A stretch of 8,929 nt of DNA, taken from contig URUL01000079.1 in NCBI GenBank assembly GCA_900551005.1, positions 1-8,929 of the forward strand, written 5' to 3'. Numbering within the stretch: the stretch's first letter is position 1; every line of letters starts with the position of its first letter. The notes beneath the pieces are model-generated. The model was not told the DNA's origin and did not search any database. It worked only from the letters and a program-made list of their open reading frames with translations. The DNA comes from an uncultured Ruminococcus sp. Its GTDB lineage: Bacteria; Bacillota; Clostridia; Oscillospirales; CAG-272. The position numbers were made by a program, and so were the translations under genes. Below are positions 1 to 7,200 of this stretch, piece after piece.

Positions 1-101
1 TAATACTTCGGCTTGCTCTTGTCGATCTCGGCATGGAAAGCCTTCTTGTCATCCCAGATTTTCTGCCATTTCTTCTCTATGGCGGTATAGTCGTATTTCA
101 T
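1..101 (-). CDS. leuS: Leucyl-tRNA synthetase, N-terminal fragment (cut by window edge)
   Basis: Only the first 33 complete codons are inside the window; the gene continues past the left edge. The reading starts at an ATG at 101-99 and gives MKYDYTAIEKKWQKIWDDKK followed by a short lysine-rich stretch ending in KPKY. This is the characteristic opening of bacterial leucyl-tRNA synthetases, in which an AIEKKWQ-type helix precedes the KPKYY strand of the class I catalytic domain. The enzyme attaches leucine to tRNA-Leu in the cytoplasm. A purine-rich stretch (AAAGGGGA) lies about 12 bases upstream. The gene follows rsfS after only 36 bases, the usual rsfS-leuS order in Firmicutes. There is no room here for a T-box leader, so leuS probably depends on read-through from the upstream genes. 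The catalytic HIGH and KMSKS motifs are outside the window. Confidence 0.88.
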   Translation of the reverse strand, partial: MKYDYTAIEKKWQKIWDDKKAFHAEIDKSKPKY

Positions 102-137
102 CTTTAATATAAGTCCCCTTTCAAAGAAGTGTATGTT

Positions 138-521
138 TTATTTATCTGTTTGCGTAGGTATTTCGGTAGCGTCGCCCCATAGCTTCTCCAGCTTATAAAA
201 ATCTCTGTCCTCTCCGTAGAAAACGTGCACTATGACATGTGCATAATCGAGGACTATCCATTTTCCAGAATCGTATCCGTCTGTATGGATGGGCGTAACA
301 CCGCGTTCGGAGAGCTTGTATTCAAGCTCTCCCGCGATACCTTTTATCTGCGTATTGGAATTGCCCGTGCATATGACAAAATAATCCGTCATGACGGTTT
401 TGTCGCTCACCTTCAGCAACTTTATATCCTTTGCCTTTCTGTCGTCGAGGATCTTTACGATCTCTCTTGCCAGAGTTTCGGAATCGGCTCCCGTCAGCAT
501 CGTTATCTCTTTATTTTCCAT
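138..521 (-). CDS. rsfS: Ribosomal silencing factor RsfS (Iojap/YbeB family)
   Basis: This 127-residue protein matches the whole Iojap/RsfS family in length and motif order. DYFVICTGNSNTQ lies at residues 46-58, WIVLDY at 88-93 followed by a VIVHVF strand, and the FYKLEKLWGDA signature at 108-118. RsfS is known to bind ribosomal protein uL14 on the large subunit and block joining with the small subunit, which reduces translation under starvation. The ATG at 521-519 is preceded by a perfect AGGAGG four bases away, so it is preferred over the internal methionine at residue 8. The stop codon of the LCP gene overlaps that ribosome binding site, so the two genes are probably translationally coupled. 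leuS follows after 36 bases. The first eight or so residues are outside the conserved domain. The assignment is secure; the silencing function is inferred from the family. Confidence 0.95.
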   Translation of the reverse strand: MENKEITMLTGADSETLAREIVKILDDRKAKDIKLLKVSDKTVMTDYFVICTGNSNTQIKGIAGELEYKLSERGVTPIHTDGYDSGKWIVLDYAHVIVHVFYGEDRDFYKLEKLWGDATEIPTQTDK

Positions 522-525
522 AATG

Positions 526-531
526 CCTCCT
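526..531 (-). promoter_or_regulatory. Ribosome binding site of rsfS, overlapping the LCP stop codon
   Basis: The minus strand reads AGGAGG CATT ATG. The first two bases of the site are the last two bases of the TAG stop codon of the upstream LCP gene (532-530). A ribosome ending the LCP gene therefore covers the rsfS initiation region, which supports coupled translation and fixes the rsfS start at 521. Confidence 0.8.
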
Positions 532-1711
532 ATGAATTATAATAGTCGTTGATATAGCTGTATTCGGCGTCCTTTGAATTTGTAAAAAATCCCGCCGTAT
601 CAAAAATTTCCGCATCGATCGCGCGTGTAAACGCGTTCATATATTTATTGATATCGAATATCGCCGCGTCGCGGTTCAGACAGTAATATTTCCATACACC
701 CGTCGCAGGGTTCTGGAGAACGGCACCGCCTATCGTCTTTATGGTAATATTGCCGTCGGAAACCTTATATGCCTCCTTGGCAAAATAGATTGCTTCTTCT
801 ATTTTTATATCTGTATCCAGCTTTGTCGATACCGTTGTTATGATCTGTGATATGAGCGAAAGGCTTATATTGCTCTTCACCTGCGAGATCATCGCGCGCA
901 TGAAGTCCGCGCGCGCATCGACTCTGTCTATATCGCCTGCCGGATAGCTGTACTTTTCTCCCTTGCGGAAACGTATGAACTGCTCCGCCTTATCGCCGTC
1001 GAGTATCTGCTTGCCCGCCTTCAGATGGATGTGCAGATCCTGCACGGGATCGTCATAATCCATATCAAAAGGAACGTCAAATTCGACACCGCCTACGGAA
1101 TCCACTATTTCGCGGAAAGCCGATGTGTCGAGCAGTACGAATCTGTCTATCTTCACACAAAGACTCTTTTCCAGCCGCGCACATACATCGCGCATGGCTT
1201 CCAGCCTTGCCGTTTTCGCCATGGAGGCATATGTTTCATCGGAAACACTTCCCTGCGTCGGCACCTTATACGAATGATATGCAGAGCTGTACATGGCATT
1301 TACGGAATTTACATAGCTGTATCCGCCGACATACTTATTCACGAAAGTATCACGCGGTATCTGCAGGATATTGATCTTATGATTTTCCGTATCAAGCGAT
1401 GCCAGCATCATAACGTCGGTATTAAGCGAAGCATCGTCAAGTCCCGCTATGAGGAAAGTATAATATCCGCTCTTGCGGGCATAAGGTCCGCTCGTATCGA
1501 CGATGACCTGCCCCGCCTCGTCCGTGCCTGTCGTTTCATTATTTATAAAAGGAACGTCGGGTGAAACATTCGGTCTGAAAAATATGAAATAAGCCGCGAC
1601 GAAGGTCAGTGCCGAGAAGACCACTATCAGAAGAGCGCATATGAGCACCGTTCCCGTTCTCTGCTTTTTAAGCTTTCGCTTGAGATATCCGTCATAACTG
1701 TTATTTTCCAA
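530..1711 (-). CDS. LytR-CpsA-Psr (LCP) family cell-wall glycopolymer transferase
   Basis: This 393-residue protein has a short basic cytoplasmic N-terminus, one transmembrane helix at about residues 21-45, and an extracellular LCP domain from about 85. Visible landmarks are GLDDASLNTDVMML (90-103), QIPRDT (117-122), SVGGVEFDVPFDMDYDD (205-221), an FIRFRKG segment (245-251) and GDIDRVDAR (259-267). LCP enzymes move undecaprenyl-phosphate-linked glycopolymers, such as teichoic acids or capsule, onto peptidoglycan. The start is a TTG at 1711-1709, chosen because AAAGGAG lies nine bases upstream and no better start is near. The position where many family members have arginine before the S/T-D pair is Asn97, and the second arginine of the usual GRxxRQ motif is replaced by Ala266. 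The catalytic details may therefore differ. It sits between yqeK and rsfS, as in many Clostridia. The natural polymer cannot be named from sequence. Confidence 0.92.
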   Translation of the reverse strand: MENNSYDGYLKRKLKKQRTGTVLICALLIVVFSALTFVAAYFIFFRPNVSPDVPFINNETTGTDEAGQVIVDTSGPYARKSGYYTFLIAGLDDASLNTDVMMLASLDTENHKINILQIPRDTFVNKYVGGYSYVNSVNAMYSSAYHSYKVPTQGSVSDETYASMAKTARLEAMRDVCARLEKSLCVKIDRFVLLDTSAFREIVDSVGGVEFDVPFDMDYDDPVQDLHIHLKAGKQILDGDKAEQFIRFRKGEKYSYPAGDIDRVDARADFMRAMISQVKSNISLSLISQIITTVSTKLDTDIKIEEAIYFAKEAYKVSDGNITIKTIGGAVLQNPATGVWKYYCLNRDAAIFDINKYMNAFTRAIDAEIFDTAGFFTNSKDAEYSYINDYYNS

Positions 1712-1720
1712 AATTCAACT

Positions 1721-1727
1721 CTCCTTT
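1721..1727 (-). promoter_or_regulatory. Ribosome binding site that supports a TTG start for the LCP gene
   Basis: The minus strand reads AAAGGAG followed by nine bases (AGTTGAATT) and then TTG. It is the only strong Shine-Dalgarno-like sequence in the 26-base gap after yqeK. It places initiation at the TTG at 1711-1709; the other TTG, inside the spacer itself, is too close to be used. Confidence 0.7.
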
Positions 1728-1737
1728 GCCTTTTTTC

Positions 1738-2346
1738 TTACGCTTCAAGAGTCGCCCTTGCTTCGTTTATGCGCGGGTCCAGAATATCGCCCGTTTGCGC
1801 AAGGTATGCAATGGTGTTTTTGATGATCGTAAGCGCGACCTCATTTATGATCTGCCGCGCTTCTTCGGCTTTTTCTATCTTTTCACATTTCGCATGTAAA
1901 TATTCCCGCATTTTGCGACACGCTTCCTGCGTGCGTCCTGCCTCCGTGTAATCCGCGATGAAAAGGATCTTATCCGTAAGGCTCATCGCGGCAGCTCCCG
2001 TCGTGTGCTTGCTGATTGCGGAAAATACGCGGGCGTTTACGGCGGCACCGAGAAGCTCTCTTGCATATGCGGCACCCGAAAGCTGATGCAGCGTTGCCGC
2101 TGTCGCACCGCTTGTATCGATGGCGTTTCTGCGGCAGATATCCTCCTGCTCCTCACGACTCAGCTGCTTCGCTATATCGTGCAGCAGTGCCGCTGTGAGA
2201 AGATCATCCTTTTCCTCTCCCGAGAGCCCGCATTTATCGGCAAGATATGCACATTCGTCATAAACGCCGAGAGTGTGATTATACCGCTTTTCGCTCATGT
2301 GCGCATGAGCCGCATCTCTCAGCCCGGCCAGTTCCGTCTCCGTCAT
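1738..2346 (-). CDS. yqeK: YqeK-type HD-domain phosphohydrolase, probable symmetrical Ap4A hydrolase
   Basis: This 202-residue protein has the HD-superfamily metal-binding pattern in YqeK order: His24 in RYNHTLGV, the His56-Asp57 pair in ALLHDIAK, His87 in LHQLSG, His114 in ISKHTTG, and Asp132 in ILFIADYTEAGR. The HTTG and ADYTE(P/A)xR segments are typical of YqeK rather than other HD proteins. Family members have been shown to split diadenosine tetraphosphate into two ADP, so the likely role is removal of this stress-related dinucleotide in the cytoplasm. The ATG at 2346-2344 has AAAGGGG eleven bases upstream. In most Firmicutes nadD lies directly before yqeK and sometimes overlaps it; here yhbY lies before it and nadD is absent. 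The LCP gene follows after 26 bases. The family call is firm; the substrate is inferred. Confidence 0.93.
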   Translation of the reverse strand: MTETELAGLRDAAHAHMSEKRYNHTLGVYDECAYLADKCGLSGEEKDDLLTAALLHDIAKQLSREEQEDICRRNAIDTSGATAATLHQLSGAAYARELLGAAVNARVFSAISKHTTGAAAMSLTDKILFIADYTEAGRTQEACRKMREYLHAKCEKIEKAEEARQIINEVALTIIKNTIAYLAQTGDILDPRINEARATLEA

Positions 2347-2399
2347 AATTTTTAAAACCCCTTTCGTCCGCTGCCTGCAAAATGCCTGTCAAGCCGCTC

Positions 2400-2696
2400 T
2401 CATATTAAAGAGAGATCTATTTTCTTGTGCTTCTCGGATTCACGGTAGAGAACGAATCTCGTTCCCACGACGCTGACGACATCGGCACCGAGCCTCTCCG
2501 CGATGATCTCAGCCGCCTCACGCGGACCGTACTCGCTGTTATCGAGCACGCGGAGCTTTATCAGCTCGCGAGCCTCGAGGGCATTGCCTATCTGCTCGGT
2601 CATATTGTCCGTAATGCCGCCCTTGCCCACCTGAAATATCGTATCGTAATTATTGGAAAGTCCGCGTAAATACGCTCTCTGCTTGCTTGTAATCAT
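2400..2696 (-). CDS. yhbY: YhbY-like CRM-domain RNA-binding protein (ribosome assembly)
   Basis: This small 98-residue protein is a single CRM domain. It opens with MITSKQRAYLRGLSN, the standard YhbY beginning, followed by FQVGKGGIT (21-29) with the conserved GKGG loop and a late GTRFVLYR strand (78-85). The E. coli relative associates with pre-50S ribosomal particles, so a role in large-subunit assembly is inferred. The open frame extends ten codons further upstream to a TTG at 2726. I prefer the ATG at 2696-2694 because AAGGAG lies four bases before it, the family homology begins exactly there, and the longer version would overlap the end of rdgB with no ribosome binding site. It follows rdgB after 22 bases. 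In many Firmicutes obg or nadD lies next to this gene; neither is adjacent here. Confidence 0.92.
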   Translation of the reverse strand: MITSKQRAYLRGLSNNYDTIFQVGKGGITDNMTEQIGNALEARELIKLRVLDNSEYGPREAAEIIAERLGADVVSVVGTRFVLYRESEKHKKIDLSLI

Positions 2697-2700
2697 AAAT

Positions 2701-2706
2701 CTCCTT
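2701..2706 (-). promoter_or_regulatory. Ribosome binding site that decides the yhbY start
   Basis: The minus strand reads TAAGGAG ATTT ATG immediately upstream of the ATG at 2696. It lies inside the 22-base gap after the rdgB stop codon and inside the longer open frame beginning with TTG at 2726. It therefore argues that the ten extra codons of the longer frame are not translated. Confidence 0.8.
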
Positions 2707-2718
2707 AAACGAATGTTC

Positions 2719-3324
2719 TTAATCAAAAATTTTTGTTTTCTTTACCGCCTCGGCGAAATTCGCCATGGCTCTCGCACGATGGCTGATGCGGTTTTTCTCC
2801 GCGGGCGTCAGCTCCGCAAAGGTCTTTCCGAGCTCGCAGAAGAAAAGCGGATCATAACCGAAGCCGCCCGTGCCGCGCCGAGAGAAAAGGATCCTGCCCG
2901 GACATTCGCCGCGCGCCGTCACGGTCTGACCGTCCGGAGTGACACAGCATATGACCGAAACGAATTTCGCGCCGCGTCCGCTCTCGGGAACATCCGAAAG
3001 CAACTCGAGCAGCTTGTCATTGTTTTTCCGATCATCGCAGGGCTCTCCCGCAAATCTCGCGGAATATACTCCCGGTGCGCCGTTCAATGCGTCCACACAG
3101 AGTCCCGAATCATCGGCTATCGCGATATATCCGAGCGCCGCTGCCGCTCTTGCCTTTATCGCGGCATTCTCTTCGAAGGTTTCGCCATCCTCGATAATAT
3201 CGCCTGAAAAACCTATCTCGCTAAGGCTTTTCACCTCCAGAGCGCCGCCGTAAATTTCAGCGAGCATCGCTCTTATTTCCTCAATTTTATGCTTATTATT
3301 GGAAGCTACGGCTATCTTCTTCAT
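2719..3324 (-). CDS. rdgB: XTP/dITP diphosphatase (RdgB/HAM1 family)
   Basis: This 201-residue protein is full length for the HAM1/RdgB family and carries all its landmarks. These are ASNNKHKIEEI (7-17) for nucleotide binding, ETFEENA (48-54), ADDSGL (70-75) with the catalytic aspartates, PGVYSARFAG (84-93), GFGYDPLF (154-161) and ISHRARA (180-186). The enzyme hydrolyses dITP, ITP and XTP to the monophosphate and pyrophosphate, keeping deaminated purines out of DNA and RNA. The ATG at 3324-3322 follows the ftsY stop with one base between them, and its ribosome binding site GGAGGAGGG lies within the last ftsY codons, so translation is very likely coupled. yhbY follows after 22 bases. No key residue is missing. 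Confidence in family and reaction is high. Confidence 0.96.
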   Translation of the reverse strand: MKKIAVASNNKHKIEEIRAMLAEIYGGALEVKSLSEIGFSGDIIEDGETFEENAAIKARAAAALGYIAIADDSGLCVDALNGAPGVYSARFAGEPCDDRKNNDKLLELLSDVPESGRGAKFVSVICCVTPDGQTVTARGECPGRILFSRRGTGGFGYDPLFFCELGKTFAELTPAEKNRISHRARAMANFAEAVKKTKIFD

Positions 3325-3325
3325 A

Positions 3326-4243
3326 TCAGCCCTCCTCCGAAAAGAGTGCTTCTATAAACTCGTCTGCATGGAAGGGCTGAAGGTCGTCCGCCTTTTCTCC
3401 CACGCCAATGAACTTCATCGGTATGCCGAGCTCGCGCTTGACGGAAAATACAATACCGCCCTTGGCGCTTCCGTCCAGCTTTGTGAGCGCAAGTCCCGTG
3501 ATGTTCGCCGCCTCCTTGAATTCACGCGCCTGAATAACGGCGTTCTGCCCCGTCGTGGCATCGAGAACGAGAATCGTCTCGCGCAAACAGTCCGGAAGCT
3601 CCTTGTCCACTACGCGGTTTATCTTTTCAAGCTCCGACATCAGATTCTTTTTATTATGCAGTCTGCCTGCGGTATCTATGATCAGAACGTCAGCACCTCT
3701 TTTCTTTGCCGCATGAACGGCATCGAAAACGACTGCGGCAGGATCAGAGCCTTCGCTCTGCTTTATCAGGTCAACACCTATCCTGTCCGCCCAGACGCCT
3801 ATCTGATCTATCGCCGCCGCGCGGAAGGTATCCGCCGCGCAAAGCAGGACTTTCTTGCCCTCATTCTTGAAAACATTTGCCATCTTGGCAATGGATGTTG
3901 TCTTGCCGACACCGTTTACACCGACGACGAGAACAACGGTAAGTCTGTCCTTTTCATAAGCAATCGGCTCGCCGTCGCCGATAAGAGAGCGCAGTATATC
4001 AAAAAGCTCGGCTTTTACCTCTTCGGGCTTGGTGAGCTTTTTGTCTTTTATGCGGAGACGAAGCTCATCGAGCACCTCTTCTGTGGTTTCGACGCCGACG
4101 TCGCCCGTGATCAGAGCTTCCTCCAGCTCGTCCATCAGATCTTCATCGACTCTGCGAAAGCTCTTGAAAATATTGTTTATCTTTCCGAAAAACGAGTTTT
4201 TTGTTTTTGTCAATCCCGCTTTCAGCTTTTCAAAAAATCCCAT
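3326..4243 (-). CDS. ftsY: Signal recognition particle receptor FtsY (SRP GTPase)
   Basis: This 305-residue SRP-family GTPase has an N-terminal amphipathic start (MGFFEKLKAGLTKTKN), a helical N domain up to about residue 95, and a G domain with all motifs. These are the P-loop GVNGVGKTT (108-116), DTFRAAA (138-144) of the SRP-specific insertion region, DTAGR (190-194), TKLD (254-257) and GVGEKADDLQPF (280-291). That last motif marks FtsY rather than the related Ffh. There is no long acidic A domain, as is usual in Gram-positive bacteria; membrane contact is probably through the N-terminal helix. FtsY receives ribosome-SRP complexes at the membrane for co-translational insertion. The ATG at 4243-4241 has only a modest AAAGGG nine bases upstream. 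The gene begins 36 bases after smc, a very common pairing in Firmicutes, and is one base from rdgB. Confidence 0.97.
   Translation of the reverse strand: MGFFEKLKAGLTKTKNSFFGKINNIFKSFRRVDEDLMDELEEALITGDVGVETTEEVLDELRLRIKDKKLTKPEEVKAELFDILRSLIGDGEPIAYEKDRLTVVLVVGVNGVGKTTSIAKMANVFKNEGKKVLLCAADTFRAAAIDQIGVWADRIGVDLIKQSEGSDPAAVVFDAVHAAKKRGADVLIIDTAGRLHNKKNLMSELEKINRVVDKELPDCLRETILVLDATTGQNAVIQAREFKEAANITGLALTKLDGSAKGGIVFSVKRELGIPMKFIGVGEKADDLQPFHADEFIEALFSEEG
3330..3338 (-). promoter_or_regulatory. Ribosome binding site of rdgB inside the end of ftsY
   Basis: The minus strand reads GGAGGAGGG CTGAT ATG. The purine run encodes the last glutamate and glycine codons of ftsY, and the TGA in the spacer is the ftsY stop. 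The rdgB ribosome binding site is therefore read by ribosomes finishing ftsY, a clear arrangement for coupled translation. Confidence 0.8.
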
Positions 4244-4279
4244 ATTGTTTTGCCCTTTCGTTATTTCTATCGCGCCTCT

Positions 4280-7200
4280 TTATTCGAGTAGCTTGCCCGC
4301 GCGCCGCTCTATCTCGGAAACGTCCACGGATATGATATCCGAGATTCCCTTCTCGTGCATGGTAACACCGTAGAGACGTTCCGCTACCTCCATCGTACCG
4401 CGCCTGTGTGTTATCAGCACAAACTGCGTTTTCTCGGAATAATGCTTCACGTAGTCCGCAAATTTATCCACATTGACCTCATCGAGTGCCGCCTCTATCT
4501 CGTCCATGATGCAGAAGGGGGAGGGATTGACCTCAAGTATTGCAAAATACAAGGCTATCGCTACAAATGCCTGTTCACCGCCCGAAAGCAGTGAAAGACT
4601 CTTGATGACCTTTCCCGGGGGAGCGACATTGATATCGATTCCGCTCTCGAGAACATTCGTGGGATCGCTGAGCTTCACCTCTGCGCGACCGCCTCCGAAA
4701 AGCTCGGAAAATGTCTTTGCAAAATTGGTGTTGATCTGCTCCATCGTGGCGACAAAGTCATTGCACATGCATTCCTCGAGCTCGGAGATGTTTTTCATCA
4801 GGGCTTCTCTCGAAGCCGACAGATCCTGCATCTGCTCGTGCATTTTCCCATAACGCTCGCTGACCTCTTTGTATTCCTCTATGGCGTTAAGATTTACATT
4901 TCCGAGGGAACGCAGCGAATTTTTCAGCTTCGTCTGCTCCGCCGCTGCCTCCGCTCTCACCGAGGAAGTGATCGGCTCGGCACACTGCTTTTTCGCCTCG
5001 TCGTATGTAAGCTCATAGTCATCCCAGAGGAATGCCAGAAGCCCGTCCGCCCGTGTATCGGCGTTTTCAAGGTCGCTTTCCAGCTTGGTATAATCGCGGA
5101 AAACAAGCTCCTTTTCCGACATGGCATTCTTCTGCAGGGTGCGCACGGTATTCAGCGCGAGCTCGATATCGGAGCCCTCTGCCAGAAGCTCCGCACGCAT
5201 ACGCTCGTATTCTTCGAGCTTCTCGGAAAGAGCGCCTGCGGACTTTTTCAGGCTTCCGATCTTTTCCTTGTTTTCAGCCGTTTTTCTGATGGCCTCCGCT
5301 ATCGTCTCTTCAAGGGACGAGGCAGTAGAGCGATAGAGCTCAGCCTTTGCCTCAACAGCCTCGAGCAGCGAGGCAAGAAGCTCCGTATTCGTCTCCTCGC
5401 GCGCCAGCTCTATGAGCAGATCAGAACGCTTGTCCTCCAGCTCTTCGAGCTTTTCCTCGAGAGATGCGCGCTGACTGCTTATCTCATTTTCCTTGAAAGC
5501 AAGGAGCGCCGCCTCTGTATCAAATTCGCCCTTTCGCTCAGCCAACCCGCCGATATCGCGGCGATATTCGTTCATACTCTCGTCAAGTGCTTTCATCTCG
5601 GCATGTATGCCGTCCAAAGCGCTGACAAGCATTTCTTTTCCCGAACGGAGCACCTCGAGCTGAACCTCTTCGGCCTCACTCATCTTGCGCACGGCAGTAA
5701 GCCTTCCCGAAGCGGCACTGACTTCCGCTTCGACATCTGCGGCAGATTTTGCAAGGGCTTCCAGCTCTGCATCGACAATCCTTGCCGTCTTTTCTATCGC
5801 GGCTATCTCCTCATTCAGCTTATCTATCTGCGAACGGCGCGAGAGAAGCTGACTTTCCGTAGCGGAAGAACCGCCCGTGAAGCTGCCGCCCGCATTGATG
5901 ACCTGACCGTCCAGCGTCACTATCCTGTAGCGATAGGCGAGCTTTTTTGCCATTCTCGCGGCATTATCCATATTGTCCGCTATGATGATCCTGCCGACAA
6001 TGCTCTTCACGATACCGCGCAGCTCATCTCCGCATTTTACGAGCGTGCTCGCGACGGCAATAAAGCCTTCGCGCGTCGAGAGTCCGAGCGCCTCAGCATC
6101 CGCTTCCGTGCCCTTCATCGTGTCCATCGGATAGAAGGTCGCTCTGCCCGCATTCTTTCGCTTGAGATATTCTATCGCCACCTTGGCGCTGTATTCATCC
6201 TTGGCGACTATATTCTGCAGGCTCTGACCGAAAGCCGTCTCGAGCGCAACGGAATATTTTTCATCCGTCGATATGAGCTGAGAGAGCGGACCGTACAGCG
6301 TGATCCTGCCGCCGTCTCTGCCCGTTATTTTCCCCTGCGAATATTCCGTGACGATGAAACGTACCGCGCGGGAAAATCCCTCCAGAAGCTCCTCCATGCG
6401 CACGAGATTCTGTACCTTGTGCTTTCTCTGTGAAGCCTCGAGAAAATATTCGTTTTTCTTTTTTTCCAGTTCGGTGCGCTTGATGCTTACCTCTGCCTTC
6501 TTCTTCTCGGCATCATCAAGCTGCACCTTCTCCAGCGCTTCCTTTTCGGCATAGGCGGCTATTTTGCTCTCCGCCATTTTCATGCGGCCCGCATAGAGCG
6601 CTATGTCCGCCTCGTGCTTCTCGGCGCTTTCCTTGAGGAGAGCATATTTCTTTTCATCGCTCTCCGCTCTTGCCTCCAGCTCTGAAGCTCTCAGCTTGGC
6701 TTCCACGGCGCGCTCATCAAGCTCGGCTTTCCTCTTTGCCGCATCGTTTACATCATCCTGCGCACGGGAAAGCGCCTCGCGATATTCGGCTATCTCCGCA
6801 TCAACCTTGTCGGCAGCCTCCTGCTTTTCGGTTTTTTTGCGATGGGCTTCTTCCAGAGCTTCGCGCTTGGCGACAAGCTCCTCTTCCGTATTTTTGCGCT
6901 CCGCTTCGCTCTCGGCAAGCTTTGCACGCGCATTCTTCTCCGCCTCGGCGAAGTGCGCATTTTCACTCTCGCAGACGAGTATCGCGGATTCCTTTTCATG
7001 CAACCTTTCCGTCTGCGCAGTTATCTCCTGCGCGAGCCTCTCTGCTTCTATTCTGTTCCCGCTCTGCTTTTCGGAAAGAGTGCTTTCTCTCGCCTCGGAA
7101 TCCGAGAGCTTTTCCTCAGCCGCCTCAAGATTGCGCTTGGCTATGGAGAGCTTCTCCGATATCTCCGATGAGCGTTTTTTTGCCGCATCTATATCATAAA

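Noticed and set aside
102..137. Possible T-box or other leader controlling leuS.
   Set aside because: Only 36 bases separate rsfS and leuS, far too short for a T-box, and no hairpin-plus-T-run is visible.
511..1714. Near-identical start regions of rsfS and the LCP gene (GGAAAATAA after the start codon) as a possible repeat.
   Set aside because: The shared stretch is about a dozen bases and encodes Met-Glu-Asn-(Lys/Asn), a common A-rich start that keeps the initiation site unfolded; no wider similarity exists.
1728..1736. A T-run on the plus strand after yqeK as a possible terminator.
   Set aside because: All genes are on the minus strand, where this is an A-run, and no GC-rich stem precedes it in either direction.
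2364..2392. A perfect TTGACA (-35 box) on the minus strand upstream of yqeK (2392-2387).
   Set aside because: At 16 to 19 bases downstream the sequence is GC-rich (for example GGACGA) with nothing resembling TATAAT, so a sigma-A promoter is not supported. It could be a chance hexamer or an incomplete relic.
3299..4291. A 330-codon open frame on the plus strand.
   Set aside because: It is the codon-register shadow of ftsY, which has complete SRP GTPase motifs; the plus-strand product resembles no family I know.
4838..6433. A 531-codon open frame on the plus strand as a possible gene.
   Set aside because: It lies wholly opposite smc in the same codon register, has no recognisable domain, and its residues mirror the coiled-coil codons of smc.
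6603..7199. A serine- and alanine-rich 198-codon plus-strand frame that looks like a low-complexity surface protein.
   Set aside because: It is antisense to the glutamate/alanine/lysine-rich coiled coil of smc; the low complexity comes from the repeated coiled-coil codons.
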